Shown here in pieces: positions 34,993-41,610 of a DNA stretch of 41,610 bases. The DNA is taken from positions 1 to 41,610 of the forward strand of contig JAIKZO010000104.1 of assembly GCA_024682115.1 (NCBI GenBank), in the 5' to 3' direction. The notes under the pieces are model-generated. The model had not been told where the DNA came from. It searched no databases and saw only the letters and a list, made by a program, of their open reading frames with translations. A program made the position numbers and the translations under genes. Within the stretch, counting starts at the first letter, position 1. Every line of letters begins with the position of its first letter. The DNA is from Lachnospiraceae bacterium. GTDB lineage: Bacteria > Bacillota > Clostridia > Lachnospirales > Lachnospiraceae.

Positions 34993-35013
34993 GGGTCGGG
35001 AAGATCCCGACCC
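34993..35013 (-). promoter_or_regulatory. Hairpin between binding-protein and permease genes
   Basis: A 9-bp GC-rich stem (GGGTCGGGA/TCCCGACCC) with a 3-base loop starts about 45 bases after the binding-protein stop. No T-run follows, so it is more likely to stabilise the upstream mRNA 3' end, raising binding protein over permeases, than to be a full terminator. Confidence 0.6.
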
Positions 35014-35058
35014 TGTATCCACTTGTTTCCGGTCATCCAAAGATCGATCCGGCTGTTA

Positions 35059-36513
35059 TCAATAAAGAACTTCTATGCCAAGTTCAGCCTGTGCATCTGC
35101 CCACTTCTGGTTCCACTCATCCATAATGCTCGCGAAATCCTGCGAACCCGTTGCGCCTGCTTCCACGATCTTCTGAACCTTGTCGTTTCCGCCTGCGTTG
35201 ATGGAAAGCTCGGACTCGGCATTCATCTGGTTGAGATAGTCGGCTTCTCCGGGAAGAGCGTCCTGATCGGACATTACTTCACATCCGTCAAATGCCGCAT
35301 ACATTTCGGGGTTCTTTCCGCCCTTGACTACCGTATAACCGCCTTCGTTGTAGCACCAGTCAGACTTCTCGGTCATCCACTTAACGAAGATGAGCGCTGC
35401 TGTCTTGTTCTCATCGGATGCATTTGCGTTGATCCCGTAGTTATAGTCACCGCCCGCTGCAACGTACTGTTTTCCGCCTACCATGATGGGGAACGGCATA
35501 TATCCGACATTTTCAGGTGTATCGCCGGCTTCCTGCATCTGCGCAAAAGCCCATGATCCGAGAACCATTGTTCCGATCTCACCTCTGTTCATCATGCCCT
35601 TACAGCCTTCCCAGTCGGTCGTTGTATAGTCGTCTTCTATAAGTCCCTTGGCACATGCATCATAAAGGATCCTGTATACATTGTATGCACCCGAACCGTC
35701 ACCGGGATCCGCAAAAGGAGCAGCCGTGTGAACGAGCTTCTGGTTCATATATGTGTCATCACCGTTTGAAACGATACCTACATATGCATCCCATGCACCC
35801 ATCGTCCAGCCTGCGGCATAGTTGGTGTAAAGAGGGATCGCGTCGGTATTGTCCTTTATAAGCTGAAGGTCAGCAATGAAATCATCGGCTGTTTTGGGAA
35901 GCTCTGTTATCCCTGCATCGGCAAATACCTTCTTGTTGTAAAGAAGACCCTGTGCGTTAGCCATGTAAGGGATACCGTAGCAAACTCCGTCATATGACCA
36001 TGAGCTTACAAAGTTAAGCTGCTGCGAAAGGTTGTCAAGTGTGTCAAGCGGCATGAAATATGTAGCCAGATCACTCTTGTCAACTGCAGGGATGTGCATG
36101 ATGTCGCCCCAGTCACCTGTTGTCAGACGAAGGAGAGAATCTTCCGCATAATCCGTAACCGCTTCTGTCGTAACCGTGATGTTGGGGAACTCCTTATTGA
36201 ACTCGGCTATCATCGCAGCCATTGTTCCGTCTTCCTCACGGTCTGTCTTGTGGTGAATGTACTTGATGCTTGCGGAAAAATCCTTGTAGTCATCAAGATT
36301 GAGTGTTGTGTAGGCAAGATCTCCTGTCTCGGCGGGAGCTTCCTGTGTTTCGGTAACCTCCTCTGCCGTATCCGCAGATGACGTGTCCGCAGGAGCCTCG
36401 GCAGCTGTTGTATCCGCAGATGCAGCAGGTGCACTTTCCGTTGCGCTTCCGCATGCTACAAGCGATACCGTCATTACCGAAGCCAGGATCGTTGCCAATA
36501 ATCTTTTCTTCAT
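35059..36513 (-). CDS. ABC transporter sugar-binding lipoprotein
   Basis: This is the extracellular receptor of the importer. A 20-residue signal peptide (MKKRLLATILASVMTVSLVA) ends in the lipobox LVAC, so Cys21 is lipidated. An Ala/Thr/Glu-rich linker (about 22-65) follows, then a family 1-type solute-binding fold of about 415 residues: KYIHHKTDREEDGTM, FNKEFPNITVTTE, GIPYMANAQGLLYNKKVF, MVLGSWAFAQM. Aromatic residues suit sugar stacking. At 484 residues it resembles the mannan-oligosaccharide binding protein of Roseburia in size; specificity is inferred from the operon. It is the first gene of the operon. AAAGGAGG lies 11 bases before the ATG. Two candidate operators flank its promoter. Confidence 0.94.
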   Translation of the reverse strand: MKKRLLATILASVMTVSLVACGSATESAPAASADTTAAEAPADTSSADTAEEVTETQEAPAETGDLAYTTLNLDDYKDFSASIKYIHHKTDREEDGTMAAMIAEFNKEFPNITVTTEAVTDYAEDSLLRLTTGDWGDIMHIPAVDKSDLATYFMPLDTLDNLSQQLNFVSSWSYDGVCYGIPYMANAQGLLYNKKVFADAGITELPKTADDFIADLQLIKDNTDAIPLYTNYAAGWTMGAWDAYVGIVSNGDDTYMNQKLVHTAAPFADPGDGSGAYNVYRILYDACAKGLIEDDYTTTDWEGCKGMMNRGEIGTMVLGSWAFAQMQEAGDTPENVGYMPFPIMVGGKQYVAAGGDYNYGINANASDENKTAALIFVKWMTEKSDWCYNEGGYTVVKGGKNPEMYAAFDGCEVMSDQDALPGEADYLNQMNAESELSINAGGNDKVQKIVEAGATGSQDFASIMDEWNQKWADAQAELGIEVLY

Positions 36514-36550
36514 AATAAGCTATACCTCCTTTAAAAATTTAGCCTGTTTA

Positions 36551-36568
36551 TTAAGTAATTTTAATTTA
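36551..36568. promoter_or_regulatory. Candidate LacI operator O1 over the transport-operon -10
   Basis: The 18-bp site TTAAGTAATTTTAATTTA matches the sites at 36705 and 39965 at 13-16 of 18 positions. It covers the -10 (TAAATT on the minus strand) and the predicted start of transcription, where binding would block RNA polymerase. Confidence 0.55.
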
Positions 36569-36591
36569 TTTTAGGCAAAAGAAAAAGTCAA
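36563..36591 (-). promoter_or_regulatory. Promoter of the mannan transport/degradation operon
   Basis: On the minus strand TTGACT (36586-36591) and TAAATT (36563-36568) are separated by 17 bases, about 50 bases before the binding-protein ATG. The -35 lies in one arm of a large palindrome and the -10 in a candidate operator. Confidence 0.6.
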
Positions 36592-36655
36592 TACATTTGT
36601 GTCAAAATCGCATTGATTAAAACGATTTTCTTGCTTTTTACACAAATGTACTGAC
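36587..36655. promoter_or_regulatory. 69-bp nested palindrome at and upstream of the -35
   Basis: The outer arms are 16 bp (36587-36602 and 36640-36655) with one mismatch, core TACATTTGTGT/ACACAAATGTA. The inner arms are AAAATCG (36604-36610) and CGATTTT (36623-36629). No gene lies here, and it is upstream of the transcription start, so it is probably a protein-binding site rather than an RNA structure. Confidence 0.6.
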
Positions 36656-36704
36656 TCTGTTTTGTATATTATTCCTATATTACAGGGCGAAACTTAACAA
36701 AAAA

Positions 36705-36722
36705 TTAACTAATTTTAGCTAA
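36705..36722. promoter_or_regulatory. Candidate LacI operator O2
   Basis: TTAACTAATTTTAGCTAA, an imperfect palindrome, differs from the GH36 site at 2 of 18 positions. It lies 2 bases beyond the LacI gene's stop and 154 bases upstream of O1, a distance compatible with looping between two sites. Confidence 0.5.
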
Positions 36723-36723
36723 A

Positions 36724-37749
36724 TTAATTTTTAGCCGGCTTCTTTACCGTTTTTCCCATGATCATTTTACCTTCCACAACGGAAGTCCCTCTGGGTGTCA
36801 TATCCCCCGACATCTTCTTAAGGATATTCTTTACCGCAAGTTTTGCCATTCCTTTTACATTGACGGCATATGTCGACAGCTCGATGTTTTCGGCATTAAA
36901 AAACGCATAGTTGTCGAACCCTACCACCGAAATATCCTCGGGAACCCTGTATCCTTCCTTTTTAAGGATATCGATTAGCTCTATCGCCGCGACATCGCAG
37001 TTACATGCGAACGCAGTCGGCATATCCTTCGGAAGCTTTATGGTGTATCCCTTCATAGCCCCGCTGTCCGTAAAACGGTCATTGATCACGTAGTCCTTTC
37101 TAAGTTCGATCCCGTTTTCCATAAGAGCCTTGCAGTAACCGAAATATCTGTCCGTTATGCTGTTAGTCGAAAACAGCGTTCCGACATAAGCGATCTTTTT
37201 ATGTCCCTGGCTGCAAAGGTAATTAGTCATATGGTACATTCCGAAATAACTGTCGGATACCACGGCATCACATTTTATCCCGCTCTCGTAAAAATCCAGA
37301 AATACTATGGGGAGATCCGTAGCCTTATATAGCATTTCAAGGTAAGGCCTTCTCATTATACCTATAACGATGACCCCGTTTATCCTTCCGCTTTCAACAA
37401 GCTTCGGGATATTGCACGCATCCTCATCGTTTTCGTTTATGACCTCGAGCATTGTGAAGCTCTTTTTTGCAAGGGCCGCCGTATTCACTTCCTGATACAT
37501 TGACCAGTAGAACGACTGCGACTGATCAAGATATCTCTGGGCGATGATTATCCCGATGTTATAGGACTTCTCATCGGGCTTTAGTCTTGCGGCCGAAGGT
37601 GAAACATACCCCAGTTCATCGGCGAGGGCTTTTATCCTGGCCCTCATCTCTTCGCTGACCCCTTTCTGATCGGAAAGAGCCTTTGATACCGTAACGGTAC
37701 TTACATTTAATCTCTGTGCGATATCGGATAGTTTTACTGCCTTAGCCAT
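36724..37749 (-). CDS. LacI-family transcriptional regulator
   Basis: This is the probable repressor of both mannan operons. The N-terminal helix-turn-helix is KLSDIAQRLNVSTVTVSKALSD (about 5-26), followed by a hinge helix ARLKPDEK that is less canonical than usual. The sugar-binding core (about 60-335) has IGIIIAQ, VIVIGI, LPIVFLDFY, the GHKKIAYVG segment and PEDISVVGFDNYAFF. At 341 residues it is normal. Of two adjacent ATGs the second (37749) has better spacing (6 bases) to GGAGG. Its start overlaps the GH36 stop by 8 bases, so it is cotranscribed with GH36 and, if it binds the site in that leader, autoregulated. The inducer is likely a mannan or galactomannan fragment. Confidence 0.93.
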   Translation of the reverse strand: MAKAVKLSDIAQRLNVSTVTVSKALSDQKGVSEEMRARIKALADELGYVSPSAARLKPDEKSYNIGIIIAQRYLDQSQSFYWSMYQEVNTAALAKKSFTMLEVINENDEDACNIPKLVESGRINGVIVIGIMRRPYLEMLYKATDLPIVFLDFYESGIKCDAVVSDSYFGMYHMTNYLCSQGHKKIAYVGTLFSTNSITDRYFGYCKALMENGIELRKDYVINDRFTDSGAMKGYTIKLPKDMPTAFACNCDVAAIELIDILKKEGYRVPEDISVVGFDNYAFFNAENIELSTYAVNVKGMAKLAVKNILKKMSGDMTPRGTSVVEGKMIMGKTVKKPAKN

Positions 37750-39952
37750 CATAAACCTCCATGTGTATCAGTATGCTCACAAAATCTCCATGTATCTCCG
37801 GGATCAGATAACCGGCGTTCATGAGCATGTCACCGGTATATGTTCTTTCATTTTCGTCGATCCTGTATCTTAATTCGGGATCCAGACCCCTAAAATATAT
37901 CCTTCTGCTTTTCCTGTTGACGCTTCCGAGTACCTGAACGAAGGTAAAAAGAGCCTCCCTTTTATCCTTTGAAACCACACCGTAAAGATCGTATGTATGG
38001 TTCGCTGAATAAGAGGCCAGTCTGTAATAATCCCCTTCCCGGACAAGATCATTGTATCTGTGATATTCTTCTACCTGCGCGGGGATCATCGAAACGTCCT
38101 CTTTCGGGATCCTCGTTACGTCCAGTTCATAACCGAAGGTCCCAGCCAGGGCAACATGCCCTCTGGTCATAAACGGAGTAGTCCTTCCGACCGCATGATT
38201 CGGACAATCCGAAACATGAGCTCCCATGGTCGAAAGCGGATACACAAGCGCCGTTCCTTCCTGGATCGAAAGTCTCTCGATCGCATCGGTGTCATCCGAA
38301 CACCATATCTGAGGTGAGTAATACAGCATACCCGGATCGAATCTTCCTCCTCCTCCCGAGCAGTTCTCCAGAAGAAGGTTCGGGAATTCGGTCATCAGCC
38401 TTTCCTGAAGAGAATAAACTCCGAGAACATATCTGTGGAAAAGCTCTCCCATACGGTCTGCGGGAAGTTCGGCAGATCCGATATCCGTAAGCTGTCTGTT
38501 CATATCCCATTTTACATATTCAATATTTGCGCTTCTTAATATAGAAGCAACCTGTTCGTAGATATGATCACATACATCTTTGCGACTGAGGTCCAGAACA
38601 AACTGGTTCCTTGATCGGACTCCTTCACGTCCTTTGATATGTATTGCCCAGTCGGGATGCGCTCTGTACAGATCGGAATCGGGACTGATCATCTCGGGTT
38701 CAAACCATATCCCGAATTTCATCCCGAGTTTATTGATCTCATCTACCAGATATTTCAATCCGCCCTTCAGCTTATTTTCATTTACCGTCCAGTCGCCGAG
38801 AGAACAGCTGTCATTATCTCTTTTTCCGAACCATCCGTCATCCATGACAAGCATCTCTATACCCAGCTCCGAGGCCTGCCTGGCGATCGCGATGAGTTTT
38901 TCGGTGTCAAATTCAAAATATGTCGCTTCCCAGTTATTGATGAGTATCGGGCGTTTTTTATGAAGGTACGGGCTCCTTATAAGATGCTCTCTGTAAAGAT
39001 CGTGGAAGGACCGCGTCATCTTCCCGAGTCCCTTATCGGAATAAGTCATCACGACCTCAGGGGTTTCAAAAGACTCTCCGGGAACAAGCTTCCATTTAAA
39101 ATCCTCCGGCCCGATCCCCATAAACATCCTAATATGATCGAACTGATCAAGGAAGGCCCCTGTCCTGAAGTTTCCCGAATACACGAAATTCATGGCATAT
39201 ACTTCACCGGTTTCCTGTGTGGTATCCGGAGTCGTCAGCGCAAGGAAAGGACTGTCCTGATGAGACGATTCTCCCCTTACGGATTCGATGATCGTCTTAT
39301 TATGTGTAACCTTCGTCCTTTCAATATGCCTTTCTCTGGCCCAGGAACCGTGCAGTGATAACGCTTCAAAATCCTTGTTATCCATATCGAGGCAGGCGGA
39401 ATAAACCTTTTTCAGATAGATGTATCCGTCTGCGTTATTCGATATTTTTACGCTTCTTGTTATGACATCATTGTCATAAAATGAAGAGTATATAAGATCA
39501 ACATTAAGTTTCAAAACCTTGTCGGAACAATGAAGGATCAGTGTCGTCACTTCATCTTTTTTTCCGAAGGTAGCAGGCAGTCCCGTGATCTTCGGTTTGC
39601 CTTCGATGATCTCAAATGAATCAAAAAGAGGAAGGCAGGCGCTGTTGCCACCCGCAGTTTCCACAGAAAGGCAGTCTTCTCTGAAATCTCCTATCCCGTG
39701 AGAAGGATATTCAAAAGAAAGGCAGTCATGAAATGAGCATTTTTCTCTTTCCTTTCCCGCACGACCGTAGGGATATTCATTAATCCTGATAAGGCCCGAA
39801 AAGTCATGGTCGTTCAGTTTTTTACCGTAATACAGATGACTTACGTATCCCTCATCATAAACCGTACCTATGCAGTACTCCGTATTTTTGGTGGAAATAA
39901 CAAAAAGGTCCTTTACATCTTCAAATGGTCTTTCGAAATGTCTGATATGCAT
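37742..39952 (-). CDS. Alpha-galactosidase (GH36)
   Basis: The enzyme removes alpha-1,6-galactosyl side groups from imported galactomanno-oligosaccharides, and possibly raffinose-type sugars. It has 736 residues. An N-terminal beta-sandwich (1 to about 320) precedes the catalytic barrel. The nucleophile is Asp483 in YVKWDMNR and the acid/base Asp553 in IWCSDDTDA; both positions are nearly those of the Lactobacillus acidophilus enzyme (482/552). ENCSGGGGRFD (529-539) and LVMDDGWFGKRDND (368-381) are family signatures. No signal peptide, so it is cytoplasmic. AAGGAG lies 8 bases before the ATG. It heads a two-gene operon with lacI, 4 kb from the GH130 genes. Confidence 0.95.
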   Translation of the reverse strand: MHIRHFERPFEDVKDLFVISTKNTEYCIGTVYDEGYVSHLYYGKKLNDHDFSGLIRINEYPYGRAGKEREKCSFHDCLSFEYPSHGIGDFREDCLSVETAGGNSACLPLFDSFEIIEGKPKITGLPATFGKKDEVTTLILHCSDKVLKLNVDLIYSSFYDNDVITRSVKISNNADGYIYLKKVYSACLDMDNKDFEALSLHGSWARERHIERTKVTHNKTIIESVRGESSHQDSPFLALTTPDTTQETGEVYAMNFVYSGNFRTGAFLDQFDHIRMFMGIGPEDFKWKLVPGESFETPEVVMTYSDKGLGKMTRSFHDLYREHLIRSPYLHKKRPILINNWEATYFEFDTEKLIAIARQASELGIEMLVMDDGWFGKRDNDSCSLGDWTVNENKLKGGLKYLVDEINKLGMKFGIWFEPEMISPDSDLYRAHPDWAIHIKGREGVRSRNQFVLDLSRKDVCDHIYEQVASILRSANIEYVKWDMNRQLTDIGSAELPADRMGELFHRYVLGVYSLQERLMTEFPNLLLENCSGGGGRFDPGMLYYSPQIWCSDDTDAIERLSIQEGTALVYPLSTMGAHVSDCPNHAVGRTTPFMTRGHVALAGTFGYELDVTRIPKEDVSMIPAQVEEYHRYNDLVREGDYYRLASYSANHTYDLYGVVSKDKREALFTFVQVLGSVNRKSRRIYFRGLDPELRYRIDENERTYTGDMLMNAGYLIPEIHGDFVSILIHMEVYDG

Positions 39953-39964
39953 ATCATCCGCTCC

Positions 39965-39982
39965 TTAAGTAATTTTAGTTAA
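39965..39982. promoter_or_regulatory. Candidate LacI operator O3 in the GH36 leader
   Basis: TTAAGTAATTTTAGTTAA, an almost palindromic 18-bp site, lies in the untranslated leader just before the GH36 ribosome site and downstream of the promoter, where a bound repressor would block elongation or initiation. Confidence 0.55.
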
Positions 39983-39989
39983 AAAAATA

Positions 39990-40019
39990 CAGATTTACTT
40001 AAATTATAAAGTAAATCTG
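39990..40019 (-). terminator. Hairpin with T-run; also covers the GH36 -10
   Basis: A perfect 11-bp stem (CAGATTTACTT/AAGTAAATCTG) has an 8-base loop and is followed by TATTTTTTT on the minus strand. It can terminate transcripts from the gene ending at 40209. The loop contains TATAAT, the -10 of the GH36 promoter, so the same palindrome may also be a regulator site. Confidence 0.65.
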
Positions 40020-40030
40020 CATTTCGTCAA
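40003..40030 (-). promoter_or_regulatory. Promoter of the GH36-lacI operon
   Basis: Minus-strand TTGACG (40025-40030) and consensus TATAAT (40003-40008) are separated by 16 bases. Transcription would start in the hairpin's second arm, about 45 bases before the GH36 ATG. Confidence 0.7.
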
Positions 40031-40086
40031 TTCATATATTGTCCGGCCGGGCATTTCATCCGGGCTGATACTGTCAAACCTCCCTG

Positions 40087-40212
40087 TTACACCGGATCAA
40101 GGATCAGCTGATCCCTTATGCAGAAATAAACAAATACAACCGAAAGAACAGCAAACGCCATAAAGAGCTTTCGGGATGTTTCCGTATCATCGCCGTCACG
40201 TTTAACATTTAC
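40087..40212 (-). pseudogene. Orphan transmembrane segment in the -1 frame after the unknown gene
   Basis: Immediately at the stop of the unknown gene, the -1 frame is open for 41 codons and ends at a TAA (40087-40089). It reads NVKRDGDDTETSRKLF, then a strongly hydrophobic FMAFAVLSVVFVYFC and a short polar end (IRDQLILDPV). This is a convincing tail anchor, but the frame has no ATG, GTG or TTG before the hydrophobic part. Options are a frameshift mutation that cut off the tail of the upstream gene, a programmed -1 shift (no classic slippery heptamer seen), or a small separate gene that has lost its start. A start at the internal ATG would leave only 24 residues. Confidence 0.4.
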
Positions 40213-41610
40213 GCCATGATGAATTCCATCTCTTCCTGTATTTCTCTGGGAAGAGGCTTACCCATATTGTTCAGTTTGACCTTCATGTTGTCAAGTCTGT
40301 GAAGCTTGGCCTTCTGCTTGATCTCATAGCGTTCGATCATATCCTTGTACATCGGATTGATCTTCAATTTGTCCCTGCACGCTGCAGAGAACGGTATATA
40401 AGTGAACATTATGTTCCTTGAAACCTTGTTGAGTCTCGGCGAACCCTGGGCTTCAAACTGGACCCATATTATATAATCCCTGATAAAGACTTCCCTGAAG
40501 TTGTTCTTGCATCTCTGGATATCGTTCTTAAGCTTATCCTTTGCTTCGGGAGTAAGATCGTTGTTCTTGCGGTAATACTGGATATAGTCGCAGTATTCCG
40601 AAGTGAGCGAACGCTCCGTGATATCGTTCCATCTGGCTCCCTGGATACGTTTGCACATCTCCCATCTGAACTGTCCGGTAAGACGCAGCAGCTGAAGGTT
40701 AAGGTCATCCTGCTGGAAGATCGAAAGGAACATCCTGGCGGGTGTTGTACGTCTTTTACCTTCTATCTCCTGCCACATGATGCCGCGGTTTCCTATATTC
40801 GGGGCAAGGATGATATCGGGCCTTACCTCAACGTCTATGAATTCCTTGGTGATGCCCTGCTCGGGTGCGGCAAATACCGTCTGCCTGTAATAAGCGGCAT
40901 AATCTACCGCAACTATCCCGTCAAGTATCTCAAATACCTTTTGTTCGGTAACGAGCATGCTCTCGGGTGACTTTAAGACATTATGCTCCGAAAACAGCGG
41001 ACAGAATGTCGTTATCCTTCCGGTAGTAGTCTTGTTAACCGAAGGAAATACGTTCTCGAGCTCATATTGAACACGGAGCTTTTTATCCATAAAAGCCTGC
41101 TGTTCCTGAAGCTTCGTTATACGCTTGTTCCTCATCTCCTCATGAAGATAATCGGCAAAGTCTACTTCAAACTCATTTCTTCCTGGATCTTTTCTTCCTT
41201 CATAGATCGCCATCAGCCATTCGAAGATCGAATATACTCCGTTATCGGGAGATGAAGGGATATCCTCGGCAAGTTTATAAAGATAGACCGCGTTGTCTAT
41301 TCCGGCAAGCTCCTCATCCACATAACCGAAATTAAAAAACATCTTAAGAACCGTCGGAACATAGATATCCTCGGCCGCCTTAAGAAAAGCGGTCATATAG
41401 ACTTCGTTAAATCTCTTGGTGACTTCATTCCTTATCTTACGGATGTCATCTTCCGTTCCGTTCTTGTTTATCGTGTTCTTATATGCATTTACCGAATCCA
41501 CGAAAGATTTGGCCGTTTCCTCATCCACTCCGGAGTATTCCACTATCTTTTTAAGAGAATCGGCTATCTGCTCAAGCTGCTCCTTACCGTGAGTCTCTTC
41601 CTTTTCACCC
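40209..41610 (-). CDS. Large protein of unknown function, 5' end beyond the window
   Basis: I do not recognise this protein. The frame stays open to the window edge (upstream residues read GEKEETHGKEQLEQIADSLKK), so a start near 41543 is probably internal. About 466 C-terminal residues are visible. They are mostly helical, charged and rich in aromatic residues (for example IFEWLMAIYEG, FRWEMCKRIQGARWNDITERS, VFIRDYIIWVQFEAQGSPRL), with no signal peptide, membrane helix or known motif in the visible part. It ends in EEMEFIMA. Directly after, a transmembrane stretch is encoded in the -1 frame. It lies upstream of the GH36 promoter, separated by a hairpin, and is probably not part of the mannan locus. 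Confidence 0.75.
   Translation of the reverse strand, partial: GEKEETHGKEQLEQIADSLKKIVEYSGVDEETAKSFVDSVNAYKNTINKNGTEDDIRKIRNEVTKRFNEVYMTAFLKAAEDIYVPTVLKMFFNFGYVDEELAGIDNAVYLYKLAEDIPSSPDNGVYSIFEWLMAIYEGRKDPGRNEFEVDFADYLHEEMRNKRITKLQEQQAFMDKKLRVQYELENVFPSVNKTTTGRITTFCPLFSEHNVLKSPESMLVTEQKVFEILDGIVAVDYAAYYRQTVFAAPEQGITKEFIDVEVRPDIILAPNIGNRGIMWQEIEGKRRTTPARMFLSIFQQDDLNLQLLRLTGQFRWEMCKRIQGARWNDITERSLTSEYCDYIQYYRKNNDLTPEAKDKLKNDIQRCKNNFREVFIRDYIIWVQFEAQGSPRLNKVSRNIMFTYIPFSAACRDKLKINPMYKDMIERYEIKQKAKLHRLDNMKVKLNNMGKPLPREIQEEMEFIMA

Noticed and set aside
36611-36632. CcpA (cre) site in the palindrome, TTGATTAAAACGATTTTC
   Set aside because: It has AACG at the right centre but misses the G of the left half and the CA of the right half, so too many mismatches to call.
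36640-36690. Plus-strand promoter reading toward lacI's 3' end
   Set aside because: TATATT is present but no -35 has acceptable spacing, and no plus-strand gene follows.
40087-40208. 30-codon ORF starting at the ATG in TAAATG after the unknown gene
   Set aside because: It has a proper start but reads like a mirror product (MLNVTAMIRKHPESS...), and the -1 frame beside it is much more protein-like.
1-41610. CRISPR arrays, tRNA or rRNA genes, insertion sequences with transposase, prophage genes
   Set aside because: No repeat-spacer pattern, cloverleaf or rRNA-like sequence, and no transposase, integrase or phage structural protein was found among the frames read.

Overview
The window looks like a chromosomal segment of an anaerobic Firmicute of the Lachnospiraceae type (gut or rumen; Roseburia/Butyrivibrio-like). 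This rests on moderate GC, strong AGGAGG-type ribosome sites, HPr kinase, MutS2, a CAP-domain exoprotein, and above all a beta-mannan utilisation locus of the kind described in Roseburia intestinalis and Ruminococcus albus. Species cannot be fixed from this sequence alone. Almost everything is on the minus strand; only a CAP-domain secreted protein, hflX and one tiny cassette ORF read on the plus strand. No rRNA, tRNA, CRISPR array or transposase gene was seen.

Region 1 (1-8.8 kb) is one tightly packed minus-strand run. Read 5'->3' it is: alpha/beta hydrolase, membrane-anchored Mur-type ligase, D-Ala-D-Ala ligase, VanX-like D,D-dipeptidase, unknown two-helix membrane protein, uvrC, hprK and a ROK glucokinase cut by the window edge. 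The first five look like a dedicated cell-wall or peptide-ligation module in which a ligase and a possible hydrolase of the same dipeptide are encoded back to back. The last three are DNA repair and carbon-control genes.

Region 2 (8.9-18.5 kb) holds ftsH, then an ileS-glgP-DUF1846 operon closed by a strong hairpin terminator. Region 3 (18.6-20.6 kb, plus strand) holds the CAP protein and hflX; hflX has a start duplicated in tandem and a promoter that predicts a leaderless mRNA. Region 4 (20.6-25.7 kb, minus strand) is mutS2, an OmpR-type response regulator, its histidine kinase and trmL.

Between mutS2 and the sugar genes lies a 284-bp cassette (25757-26040) bounded by inverted repeats. It encodes a 45-residue hydrophobic peptide whose last codons form one arm of a bidirectional terminator. 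It resembles a type I toxin locus or a small mobile element.

Region 5 (26.1-40.0 kb) is the mannan locus. One operon runs binding protein, two permeases, cellobiose/mannobiose 2-epimerase, GH130_1 phosphorylase, GH130_2 phosphorylase, SGNH deacetylase, and a GH1 glycosidase fused to phosphomannose isomerase. A second operon holds a GH36 alpha-galactosidase and a LacI regulator. Together they would import acetylated galacto(gluco)manno-oligosaccharides, strip galactose and acetyl groups, phosphorolyse the backbone to mannose-1-phosphate, and feed mannose-6-phosphate to glycolysis. Not in the window are an endomannanase, a phosphomannomutase and the ABC ATPase. Three near-identical 18-bp sites at the two operon promoters are the best candidates for the LacI operator.

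The window ends in the 3' part of a large gene of unknown function, followed by a transmembrane segment in the -1 frame that lacks its own obvious start codon.
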